Positions 43,613-54,742 of a DNA stretch of 64,000 bases are shown here, one piece after another (positions within the stretch are counted from its first letter, which is position 1; every line of letters starts with the position of its first letter). A program made the translations under genes and the position numbers. Below the pieces are notes generated by a model. That model was not told the origin of the DNA, did not search any database, and saw only the letters and a program-made list of their open reading frames with translations. Location of the stretch: positions 35,005,196-35,069,195 of the forward strand of contig NC_054873.1 of the NCBI RefSeq assembly GCF_018320785.1. The letters run 5' to 3'. The DNA is from Cheilinus undulatus (Eukaryota > Chordata > Actinopteri > Labriformes > Labridae).

Positions 43613-46600
43613 ATGAGTAAACTACACCGACTGTCCCGTACCCCTCATCCTGACCAGGGACCACCAAGGAAGTCCCGCAAGAAGCTTCAGGTTATCATCT
43701 GTGTCCTGCTTGTGGAGCTGTGTGAGCGGTTCACCTTCTTTGGGATTGTGTGCAACATGATCCTGTTCTGCACAGTGAAGCTGGGATATGACTACCACAT
43801 GGCTGCAACAGTCAACCTATGTTTTATTGGAGCCAGCACGCTGACCCCCGTGCTGGTGGGCTGGTTTGCAGAAACCTGCTTGGGAAGGACTAAAGTGCTC
43901 TATTTGTGTGCTTTTCTTCATTTTCTGGGTGAGAAACAATGATCCAGAGGTTGATACGTGTTGTTTGATTCATAAATGTAGTGGTGTTTAATTTTAGAAA
44001 TGAAAAAAGGCTCAACTGATGCAATATTCCTCTTCTATTTAAAGCATTTTGATTTACAGTTCTACCCAACGTACTGCCATCTGACATATCAGTCACAATG
44101 AACACTAACCTGTTAAAACACATTAACAATTCTGATTCCTTAGTCATGGATCTCAAGCTGCAGCCACATGCCATGACATTTCTCCATCATCTTACTTTCC
44201 AGGCACAGCCATGCTGCCTGTGGTGGCTTTCCCATTTGAGGATTTCTACATTGACACTCATCACATGACTCACCAGCTGGAGCCTCGGGAGCAGCAGATC
44301 TTGTTCTACATCGGCCTCCTGGCTGCAGCTCTGGGCATCGGTGGCATCCGAGCCATTCTCTGTCCGATGGGAGCCTACAGCCTGCAGAGCTACAACCAAC
44401 ACCAGCTGCTGTCCTTCTTTAACTGGTGAGTAGGTGTGTCTATGTAAAACTTTTGCTGCAACCACTTAAAACAGCCTTTAGGTATTGTTACAACAAGTAT
44501 CTTTCATTATTATGTGAGAGAACCTTTGTGGTGTTAGTGGTGATAGAGATGGTATGTAAAGTCATTGGTCATGTATCCAAAGACAAAAGAAAAGTTGAAC
44601 CAATTCATACACCGCTGACCGGAGGTCAGCAAAAACAGGGTCCACCCTTCTTTTTAAGCATTGACAACCATTTTTTTCTTTTTAATCAGGGCTGTCAGTT
44701 CAAATGCTCTAATTGTGAGGTCCATTTCTTTTTATCACATGGATTATAGACTGCATGCTTTTATTGTCCCTTTCAGCACACTTTAGTTAAGCCACTACAA
44801 CACCTCCCTGCAAACACAGTGATATAAAGTCCACCACTGCTCCTCAATGTCTCATTTCACTTAAAAAAAATCTCACTGTCACCAAAAAAGCTGAACAAAT
44901 TAAAAGTCATCTGCACTTTGTTTCCAAACATTTATGTTCTCAATGTGAACTTACACTATTTCCTTTTCAATCCATAGCAAGTTCCCTTTTCTGTGGTTAC
45001 ATTCAGGCTGTAATCCTCAGTCTACTCCAAGTTTCTTTTTTTTTCTAAAAAAAATAAAAGAAATTATCCTTAGTTTCAGACAATATAAAAAACCCCAAAA
45101 TGAAACAAGAAAGTTTTAAATGCATAATAGTGCAAAATAGTGCAATTTCAAAATGTGTCAAAAATAAGATTAATTGTGATTGACGACAAGAATTCTGAGA
45201 CTAATCACGAAAAAAAAAATGTTATGTTTTGACAGCCTTTAATTTTTAATCTAAATACACAGCGGCATTTGTAACAGCAACAAAAATGCACATTCAAACA
45301 GAATATAGCCTCTTCAAACATGTAAACCCCCTCTTCTCACTGTTAGCCAGGAGGCAAGCACTACTGCTACGATATAAGTGTACATATATTGATATTAATT
45401 CAAATCAAAAGAGGGTCCATTCACTGGGGGTTTCAGGGGCCTAGTCTGTCAGGAACATGTTCTTTCCAAATTTCGTAACAACCTTCGTTGTCTAACGTAC
45501 TCACCACTGGAATTCTCAAAACAGACATGACATGTTTTTACCATGTTTTCAAGCAACTGTCAGCTAAAAGAAGGACTAACAGGCTACGTCAATACTCTGC
45601 AGTTATGGTGCTCAGAATGTGATTTCATCTAAATGCTAATCTCAGCATGCAAACAACCACTATGATGATACTTGCATAATAATGTTCAGTGGGTTTAATG
45701 TTTATATTCTGTGCCCAACTGGCATGTTTGACACAAAGTACAAATGTAGTTGAGGGGAATGCCACATGCTAAATAATGATGTTAGATGAAAATTTAGTCA
45801 CTAAAGTTTTTATGACTTCTTTGTTCAGTATAATCATTTGAGCTAAATTTTACAGTTAGCAGTCAGTTGTAGTGAAAATATTTAAAAATAACTTAATTGT
45901 CAACATCAAGTTAGGGAGAGTAAAGTAAGGGATAGATAAAGAATTTATTTATGATCAAGGAAAGGCAAGTTTATTTATATATAGCTCCAAGTAATTAACA
46001 ATGCTTTAAAGAGATAAAAAAATAACTTTAATAACATTAAGAACATTGAAAGAGATTGAGATAGCACTGAAAAAATATTAGAATATGAGCTCAAAATCAT
46101 GAAAATCACAGTCCGCAAAGAATGTCAACTTTCTTAAAAAACTGTTTCTATTTAAACATCCTGAAACCTTTTATCTTTCTTGTGTGCCTTACAATGTTTC
46201 AATGCTCTGGAGTCCTGAACTACAGACATATCTTTCTCATGGACATAGATTAGCCTCCTGGTTTCACTTGGTCAAAATAGATTCCGTTTAACAACCCACC
46301 CAAGAATGTCTTTCCAGGGATGTAGGCCCACAGTTTGCTCTGTCTGTCTAGAGCCTGGAAACTTCTTCAGGGGTTCTGTGGGGAGAAAATCCAAACATAG
46401 CTTTTACACTTCAACATTTTGTGAATTATAATGCTAAATTTGTTTTTATCAATTAGTTTGATTTTACTTTTTCAAATTATTGAGTACATATAATTGCAAT
46501 AGGCCTGTCAATAGTAGTGCATGATTGTAACAAGTAACCAGCTCCATGGGCACACAAGATTTATGTGCTCTGAATCATTATGGCTTACAAAATCTTATGC

Positions 46601-49600
46601 CAATACCTGAATAGGATCTGAGACATTGTTGGGTTGGTAAATTCCAATCTTTTTGAAAGTTTAAATCTGCAGATGAATAAACACTTGTGAGTGCGATGTT
46701 TGTTTTCTTTATATTAAGGTTCTACTGGTTGGTCAACCTGAATTCAACGGTGGTGTTTTTGGGTATCGCTTACATCCAGCAGTCTGTAGCTAAAAACCTG
46801 GGCTTCCTTATCCCGTTCACCTCTGTGCTGCTGGCTCTGATCGCCATACATATGATGAGAAACAGACTCACCTACAAACCTAAGAAAGGTAACAGAGATG
46901 ACAAAAACCAGACACTCAAACATGCTCCCTTACACACAATACTCTGTTCACGTTGTATCTGTCGTAGGTGGATCACTGTTAACCACACTGGGAGTCTTTC
47001 TAAACTCTCTAAAGATGTGCTGCCTTCATTATCGCCACCTGAGTGGAGATGTAACATCCTGGCTGGACCGAGCCAAAGAGAACAATGGAGGCCGGTACAG
47101 TGAAACACATGTGGAGAATGTCAAAGTCCTGGCTAAACTCTTCCCTCTTTATGGTCTTCAGCTGCTGTACAGAGCCTGCATCACACAGGCAGGTCACCAT
47201 CTGTTGAATTGCATTCATTATAAACCATTCAAATGATTGGCTCTTTATAAAAACCATGTCTTCCTGCAGATTCCCTCAGGTTATTACATACAGACAATGA
47301 ATTCAAACCTTCACCTGAACGGCCTCCTGCTCCCCATTGGAGCCATGAATGTGATCAGCATCATGCCCCTGCTGTTCCTGGCGCCTCTGATTGAGTGTGT
47401 GACCACATGTTACCTCGCCGTGGAAAAAACTCCTCTGGCACCAGCTAAAGTCATCAGTAAGTATTTCTAAACACACATCACCTGTAAGGCACCACTTTCA
47501 CCTAAACCTCCTTGTGTCTCTCTTGCTTTTCTGCACCTCCATCCTCCCTCTTTCTTCCCATATATATCCTGCAGCCCCCTCTTTCAACACCCCCTCCTTG
47601 TCCATCCTCCACTTGCAGCTTTGGGCCATGCGTGTGCCGCTCTGTCCGTCCTGGTGGCAGGTTTGTCCGAGCTGCAGAGGAAGGCTTACCCCCTGGTGGA
47701 GCAAACTCTGTCTGGAAAAGTCCTGCAGGTGTCATCCATGCCGTGTTTCCAGCTGGCTCCTCAGTATGTTCTTCTCGGTCTGGCAGAGGCCCTCGTCACT
47801 CCTGCATGTGAGTGAGAAACTCAGTCCTTAGCTTCATTTCATGCTGGTCTGGCGTTGCATATCCTTTCCAAAATCTTTACTGATTCATAAAACAACCTGA
47901 CTGATGAAAGATAATCAGATTTCTTTTCTTTTCTTGCAGGTTCTCTGATATCGTTCCAGCTGACCCCTAATCACATCAGAGGGATCTCACTGCACTTCCT
48001 CACTCTGTCCTATGGAGGGGGCTGTTTCCTTGGAGCACTCATCATCCAGCTGGCACACTCTCTCTCAGGAGGTAAAAACATGCATTAACTAGTTCCCAAG
48101 CTGGGATTTCCCCTGAAAGAAGTAAAGCTTTGTCTGCTCTAAGGCTGTCAGATTTTTATATAGAGTGCATCTGAAAGTATTTGGACTTCCCTTCACTTTT
48201 TTCAGCTCTGTTATGTTGCACCCTGATGCTACAATAATTTCAATTCATTTCTGTCATTACTCTACAATCAGTACCCCAGCATTACAAAGTGAAAACAGAA
48301 TGTTAGAAATTTTTGCAAATGTATTAAAAATAAAAAACTGAAATATCACACTGACATATGTTTTCAGACCCTTTAATCAGTACTAAGTTGAAGAACCTTT
48401 GGCAGCATTTACCACCTTTAGTCTTTTTCAGTATGATACAACAAGCCTTCTACACCTGTATTGGGGGATTTTCTGCCATTCTTCTTTGCAAAGCATCTCA
48501 AACTCAGTCAGGTTGGATGGGGACTGTCAGCTTGACCCCGACTAGTCTCCCAGTCCCTGCTGCTAAAAAAAACACCCCCACAGCATGATGCTGCTACCGC
48601 CATGCTTCTCTGTTGGGATAGTACTGGGCAGGTGGTGAGTTTGCTTGGTTTCCTCCTGCCATAACATTTAGAATTGAAGAGTTCAATCTTGGTTTCATAA
48701 GACTGGAAAATCTTGTTTCTCACAGTCTGAGGGTTCTCCAGGTGCTTTTTTTGTGCAGGGTTGATGTGTTTGCACTGAGGAGAGGCTTCCATCTGGCCAC
48801 TCTGCCATAAAGCCTATATCAGCGGAGGGCTGCAGTGATGGTCTTCCTACTGGGAACTTTGTCCCGCACAGGATCTCTGGAGCTCAGACCGAGTGACCAT
48901 CTTAATAAGGCCATTCCCTAATTGCTCAGTATGGCCAGGCAACCAGCTCTCGAAATAGTCCTGGTTATACCAAACTTCCACAAATTAAGAAATGTTTCTT
49001 TGTACAGCTGATTTTCTGGGTAATTCATTGGTTGGTAAAGGATAGGCAAACATACTGTACAAGCTTCAGCCCATTTTGTTTTGGTTATTGGGGACAATGT
49101 TTATGCGAAGTGATCTTGTTTAAAGTTTTCATTCTTAAGATATATGTGACTGAAACTAAAAATTAATCCCTACATCCATCCATTGAACTACAGGTAACTT
49201 CTACCCAAAAATGCTGCATGATGGGAATCTGGAGAGGTTCTTCTTCCTCCTGGCTACACTCATGGCTATAAATACTGTCATGTTTTGGAGTGTGTCATAC
49301 AGGTACAGTGTTATCTCTGACTACCAGGCCTCAAAGATGAATCGTGGTTATGAATGAGTCTGTTATCAGTGTTTTTTGATCAGCTGTTTTAAGGATATTT
49401 TAAGGAAAAGCAAGGCTAATTTGAGCAGGATTGTTGTTGCTAATTTCCACAAAGATTATCTGAAACTATGGTAACATGAAACTCCCACAGTACTTTGAGA
49501 AAAAGCTGTGCTCCTTCCAAATGTTTCTTTTCTGTTTTCCTGATGTTCTCCAGGTACATAGACCTGAGTGTTCAGGGTAGAGCACTGACCATCAGCCCTC

Positions 49601-49695
49601 TGACTGAGAAGCTGCTGCGCTATAAGGCCTGTCTGAGATTCTACGACACCGTGGAGCACTCTTACACACAGACTTCTATTGAGTCTATTATATGA
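43613..49695 (+). CDS. slc15a5: Solute carrier family 15 member 5
   Basis: Nine coding exons: 43613-43928, 44203-44425, 46719-46888, 46968-47188, 47270-47456, 47619-47807, 47940-48071, 49194-49302 and 49554-49695. They join to 562 codons plus a stop (human 579). Matches to SLC15A5 include [73 protein letters not shown] and [10 protein letters not shown]. The protein has about twelve hydrophobic segments and belongs to the proton-coupled oligopeptide transporter (POT/PTR2) fold; the substrate of this member is not established. The ATG at 43613 is the first in frame. The frame is open upstream to 43478 and an acceptor-like TTCTGACAG ends at 43517, so an earlier exon may supply a longer N-terminus. 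The intron after 47188 begins with GC. Confidence 0.92.
44688..45240. mobile_element. hAT-like miniature element in slc15a5 intron 2
   Basis: The left end is CAGGGCTGTCAGTTC. The right end is ATGTTTTGACAGCC, preceded by the AATTGTGATTGACG type of sequence seen in the fish GGCTGTCA hAT family. No clean 8-bp duplication could be read. Confidence 0.6.
45241..46718. other. Rest of slc15a5 intron 2
   Basis: AT-rich. The stretch near 45960-46010 (AAGGCAAGTTTATTTATATA) resembles a common fish repeat fragment. No exon is recognised. Confidence 0.4.
47189..47190 (+). other. slc15a5: GC splice donor of slc15a5 intron 4
   Basis: The exon ends ACACAG and the intron starts GCAGGT. Protein continuity (CITQ then IPSGYY, as in human CIMQIPSGYY) requires this site. 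Using the GT four bases later would shift the frame. The acceptor before 47270 is a normal CAG. Confidence 0.8.
48165..49010 (-). mobile_element. Tc1-like element with internal deletions, slc15a5 intron 7
   Basis: The left terminus resembles the long inverted repeat of a widespread fish Tc1 family (TGCATCTGAAAGTATTTGG, then GTTATGTTGCACCCTGATGC). The antisense transposase follows: ACAGCATGATGCTGCTACCG encodes the reverse of the GSIMLW region and GAGTTCAATCTTGGTTTCAT the region before it. The stretch between 48525 and 48545 joins distant parts of the family sequence, so a central piece is missing. It is not functional. Confidence 0.75.
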
Positions 49696-49890
49696 TGTGG
49701 AGCATCGAACTTCACCCAAAATAGTTTCCATTATGATCCGTCCTGTATGTGGCGCTGGCGTCACATGTTACTCTGACCAAATTATATAAATGAAGTACAT
49801 TTGTGTATATTATGTTTATGTTTTTGATGTTTTTACAGTCAATTTATCATTTCTGTCACATAAGAACATGTAACCAATGGCACTGTAAGT

Positions 49891-49896
49891 AATAAA
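49891..49896 (+). terminator. Poly(A) signal of slc15a5
   Basis: AATAAA lies about 195 bp after the stop codon, giving a short 3' untranslated region. The 400 bp after it show nothing recognisable. Confidence 0.6.
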
Positions 49897-50337
49897 TGCA
49901 CATATTATTTCCAAAGCATTGCCCTTTATTGGAGTAGATCAACCATAATAAAAGCGACATGCTAGACTGATTGTTTGATAATACAAATAACAGAATAAGA
50001 CAGAAGAAGTTACTATTATGAAAATTTGAAATAAAATGCAGAAAAAATATTAATGTAACACACTCTTCTCTCACCATTTTAGAAACAGGAAGAAAAATAG
50101 TAACAGTAAATGAAACACCTCAACAACACAAAATATTACACTTTATGCAGATGACATAACTATATACAAAGAAACCTTATCATTGCAGAGGCCATCACCC
50201 TGTGAGTCATTCTCAGTAGTCTAACTAGTGTTGCTGAATAAGCTGATGCTTTACTGCTAATGCTGCATTTGTAAGTTTGAGTTGCTGCATCTGAAAACGT
50301 TCAATAATCCTTTTAATGACGAAAGTTGTTTAATATA

Positions 50338-51503
50338 CATTGCTGTGAAAATGTATTTGCCCCCTTCCTGAATTTCAAAGAAATTTAAGAACAGATAAGA
50401 AATAAAGTCATTGACATTTATCTGTCTCGAAAGGGTAACAAAGCCTTTTCAGACTCAAGGACCACTGTGAGAGACATTATACACAAATGTAGAGAACATG
50501 GAACAGTGGTGAACATTCCCGGAGTGGCAAGCCTACCAAAATGACTCCAAGAGCGCATCAATGACTTCTCCTGGAGATAACTAAAGAACCAAAAACAATA
50601 TCTAAAGATCTGCAGGCCTCACTCGACTCAGTCAAGGTCAGTGCTCATGATTGAACAATAAAAAAGAGATTTGGTAATCCATGGGAGAGTTCAAAGCAGA
50701 ACCACTGCTGACCAAAAAGAACACAAAGACAAGTCTCACATTTGGCAGAAATAAAATCTTGATGATCCCCGAGATTTTTAAAAAATGGGGAATGGGGAAT
50801 CTTGGGGATCATCAAGATTTTTAGGAAAATATTCTGTGGACTGACAAGACAAAAGCTGAACTTTTTGGAAGGTGTGCATCTCGTTACCTCTAGAGTAGAA
50901 CTAACACAGCATTTCATTGCTAGAACGTCATTCCAACAGTCAAACATGGTGGTGGTAGTGTGATGGTCTGGGGCTGCTTTAATGCTTCGGGACCTAGGCC
51001 ACTTGTAATAATAGATGGAACCATGAATTCTACTCTCTACCAGAAAATCCCTCAGGAGAATATCTGGCCATCAGTTTGTGCTCTCAAGCTCAAGCACACT
51101 CAGGTTATGCAGCAGGACGATGACCCGAAACACACCAGCAAGTCCACCTCTGAATGGCATAAAATAAAGGTCTGGAGTGGCCGAGTCAAAGTCAGGACTT
51201 AAAACTGAAATGTTGTGACATGACCTTAAACAGGCTGTTCATGCTCGAAAAAACCCTCCATTGTTGCTGAATGAAAACAATCCTGCAAAGAAGAGTGGAC
51301 CAAAACTCCTCCACGGTGATCTGAAAGACTCATTGCCAGTTATCAGAAACACTTCCTTGCAGTTGTTACAGCCAAGATGTCACAACCAGTTATTAGGTTT
51401 AGGGGGCAATTTTTCACATAGGGCCAGGTAGGTTTGGATGGCTTTATTCCCTTAATAAATAAAACGATGATCAGGAAGGGTTAATACTTTTTTACAGCAC
51501 AAC
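50338..51503 (+). mobile_element. Tc1-like transposon, near full length but decayed
   Basis: The left end CATTGCTGTGAAAATG, then GCCCCCTTCCTGA, pairs with the right end GTGCTGTAAAAAAGTATT (minus strand). The frame starts with remains of the helix-turn-helix (TLCENMEQW region near 50480). A longer stretch at 50960-51180 reads MMVWGCFNASGPRPL and then QQDDDPKHTSKSTSEWH, the catalytic region of Tc1 transposase. Frameshifts and stops break the frame throughout. It belongs to the same broad family as the relic at 1.7-3.4 kb. Confidence 0.85.
50753..50821. repeat. Perfect 18-bp inverted repeat inside the Tc1-like copy
   Basis: AAAATCTTGATGATCCCC at 50753-50770 is the exact reverse complement of 50804-50821, with a 33-bp loop. 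The Tc1 family normally has one copy of this stretch, so one arm is an added inverted copy. Confidence 0.85.
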
Positions 51504-52634
51504 AACTTGCACTTAACTCCTAATGCTGCATGCTAGAAAAAAGGTGAAATACATAGTAGATCATATATGGAAGGCATTGTATACAGTGTGGAAGATCAAG
51601 TGCTAAGCTGCTAATGCTGCATGTTGAATGTTGGTTCCTGGTGGTCTGTTAAAGTTTTGTTAATTGTTAATGTATGTTGATGACCACTGGTCAGCTCATC
51701 TCTAACAGGTGCGGATGGCTGTTAAACTGCAAGGTGTCTAACTGAGATTTCAGTAGAGGACCATCTCAGTGCTCTGTTACTGTGCCTATAACTGCTATCA
51801 TCAAATAGATGACTGCATGAACACTACAGGGCTTTGATAAAGCAATCATGCTATTTTCATGTTGTTAGAGTCAGAATGTAGCAAAGGAAGTGGCATAAAT
51901 GTGTCTTCCTTTCTGGTGTCCTCCTGATTTTTTCCCTTTGGAAAATGATTAACATTGGTCTAAAGAAGGGTTGTGATGATTTTCTTGTGGCATACAGTAA
52001 GGCTGTCTGCTGGCCAAAGGATAGATTGTTTTGCTTTGACAACTGGTCAAAGCAAGCAGCATGTGATTACCTGCATTTTGCTGTCTGTATTAGTGTCAGA
52101 TTTGTGGTTTCAATAGTAATTTGTCCATGAAGGCGACAAGCAGTCTCCTCACTCCTTGATGCCTTGAAGGGCTGATAAAGATAACAAACTTTGACAGGTT
52201 GATGTGAAGAAAATATGGTTGTTAGGAAAAAGTTAAATCATACTGAAAAAACCTAATTTGTTGGAAATATTTCAAAGGTTGAATGGAATTTCTAGGTGAA
52301 TGTTTGAGTGAGTTTTAAGGGTTTAATGGAGTTGAAAAGGCATGAGAAGGTGACATTTGAAGAGGAACATTTTTGCAGAAAAGTGTTGAATATCATTCCC
52401 TGCACATGGTCAGATCTAAAATTGTCATTGCCAGTCAAAGTAATACATGATGACCTTCAAAAACCTACCTAAGAACCCAAGCACCTGCCAATATCACTTA
52501 TGAGCATTCAAAAATAACTTTCTCCCTAAAGCATACAAAAATGTGAAAACCTTTAAATGCATCAGTAACTTCTCTTTTCCCTGAGTTGTTCAACTACAGT
52601 CTTTTCTGCAGCTCATGTTTCTAAAGCAGGCTGG
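51504..52634. other. Gene-free stretch
   Basis: No exon, terminal repeat or RNA gene is recognised between the Tc1-like element and the broken PRY-SPRY gene. Confidence 0.45.
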
Positions 52635-52734
52635 TTAGATGTTGCATATTTTGAGTGATGAGCCTAAATCAACAGAGAACCCAGGATATAGAGGTTCAGT
52701 GAAGGTGGTCTGGATCTTGTGCAGCAGTGTCAAC

Positions 52735-53296
52735 TGTGGTGGCAGTTTAGTTTCCTTTGCCTCACACCCCAAAATCCCTCCCGCTGTGAGTACCTCTTTC
52801 CCCAGTACCCAAACGGTAGGTGTTGACCTTACTGCATGTGTAATACAAAGCAACAAAAGGTGACTGCCAGGTTTCCTGTGTAGGTGTGAAGTCCTCTTCC
52901 ATGACTGAATCCTTCTGTTCCTTTGTGAGATCTCCAGACCCCCCCCCACCCCCAACCCTATCCAGATGTGGAATGGGCGCAGACAGAGGTGTAGCTCAAA
53001 CACATCCTGGGGAAGGGCATAGCAAGCATAAAGCTTGTTGTCCCTTCTCTTGGAGGGGGGATTCTCTCTTGGACGCTCTTGGACCTTGTCCCTCCATTCT
53101 CTCTCCCACTCTCTCTCTCCCTCCTCTCCCCCCTTCTCCCTCTCTCTCGCTCTCTGTCTGTCTATCTGTCTTCTTAATGCTTACTGACCGCTGTACATGT
53201 GATTTACCTTATAATAATAAACCTTTTTTGTCAGCCGGCAGACTATCTAATATTTCTTTTGTTCACCAGCAGCAACAGAGAAAAATTTCCACCACA
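52735..53296 (+). mobile_element. Solo LTR inside the PRY-SPRY exon
   Basis: A 562-bp block starts TGTGGTGGCAG and ends TTTCCACCACA, giving TG...CA ends with an 8-bp inverted repeat. The duplication CAAC flanks it at 52731-52734 and 53297-53300. An AATAAA near 53217 suggests the LTR reads on the plus strand, with a CT-rich tract at about 53090-53170. A 4-bp duplication and this layout fit a retrovirus-like or gypsy-type LTR. It is a fossil with no internal genes. Confidence 0.78.
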
Positions 53297-54117
53297 CAAC
53301 CTATAAGGGTCAGAAACGCTGTCAGCGTTCCTGCTTCATAATCCGGATGAACGCCCACTCTACGTGAGGGGGCCGGGGGGATCTGGTCTTTCCGGAGACC
53401 ATCATGCCAAAACACACAGCCAAGTGAAGAGCAGATCAATTTCCAGGAGAGGTTGTTGTGACCAAAACAAGAATCTTTCCCTGAACCCTTTCTTTCAATG
53501 CCTCTGTAGGACACAGCAAGGTCAACAAAACCACCATCCCACTCCACCTCCCAGTAGTGACTTCCAGTAAGGGCATTCTTGCACAGAGCCTGATGGTAGA
53601 AGGTGAATCTGTCAGGGTGATCAGGCTGAGCCAGGCTGAGCCTGGATAGCTCATCCTTCGTGTCAGACAAGTAAAGACATGCAGCTACCGTGTTTGGGTC
53701 GAGCTGCAACTTGACATCTGAAGGATAAGAGATACACTCATTAATGGATGAAATGTTTGTTAAGAAGGGACTTCTTAATATTTTTAAGTTAGCATTGAGA
53801 GTGTTGGCTTTGCTCCAAAATGTTTAAAGAATAGTTCTACTTACACTCCTCTTTTTCAAAACATTGGCTGAAAATTTCATTCTTAGCCTCCTTGGAGAGG
53901 TTCTTCATTGTATCTTCCTGGGCACTGACAAACTCTGTCAGTGTGTTGAGTTTTCTATGGAAGTCTGTGAAGGCTGGCATGGGCTCCAGAACCTTGAAAC
54001 CCTGTACAAAGCAAACAAATACATTATGTGACTGAAAAATGTGATGATTTCATTGCGAGCTGCAGAATAAATAACTGTACATATCAAATGTTAAAACAAT
54101 TCTTTAAACTCACATAC

Positions 54118-54128
54118 TGCGCATGCGC
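54118..54128. promoter_or_regulatory. NRF-1 palindrome at the LINE 5' end
   Basis: TGCGCATGCGC is a perfect NRF-1-type palindrome, placed within a few bases of the presumed LINE 5' end. It could be part of the internal promoter. This is a motif match only. Confidence 0.45.
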
Positions 54129-54345
54129 TGGATGTGTGAGGACGCTGGTGTGTTTGTCGCCGCTTCACAATCCTAAGAAAACTGTCTGCTTTCGCTTAAC
54201 ATCGATTATTTCTTGTAGTTCAGCTGTTCCTCTGCTGTTGCTAAACCATCCAGTCGAGCACTGATTGATATTAGTTAGCTCTAATTTTGTTACAACGAAC
54301 CTTGTGTTGTCGTCAGCCGAAGTACTCATCGCCCCACAGCTGTTA

Positions 54346-54742
54346 GCGTCCTCCGGCTAACCTCTAGCCCCCTGTCTTAGCAAGTGTCCCACCGGAGCTC
54401 CGACTGTGCTTTTCCCCTTCGAATCTTGAGCATTCTCTCCTGACCACCTGTGGATCTTCCATCAGGTTTTCCCAGCTAGACGCCTGTGAACAGTAATTCC
54501 TCTCAGATTAGCTGTTAGCTCGTAGCCGCTGATCAGCTCTTAGCGTCCTCCGGCTAACCTCGAGCCTCCTGGCTTAGCTAGCGACCCACCGGAGCTCTGA
54601 CTGTGCTCTTCCCCTTCGAATCTTGAGCATTCTCTCTTGACCACCTGTGAATCTTCAATCAGGATTTCCCGGCTAGACGCCGGTTTAGCTGTTAGCTTGT
54701 AGCCGCCGATCAGCTGTTAGCCTCTGTGGGCTAGCGGCTCGC
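54346..54742 (+). repeat. Duplicated block in the LINE 5' region
   Basis: GCGTCCTCCGGCTAACCTC starts at 54346 and again at 54543. The following 180 bp or so align with modest divergence, including CCCCTTCGAATCTTGAGCAT in both. Tandem 5' units just before the start codon resemble the promoter monomers known in some mammalian L1 elements. Confidence 0.85.

Noticed and set aside
53886-54001. Assigning the PRY-SPRY gene to a named TRIM or NLR family
   Set aside because: Only the linker, one helical piece and the B30.2 domain are visible; no RING, B-box or NACHT was found, so a family name would be a guess.
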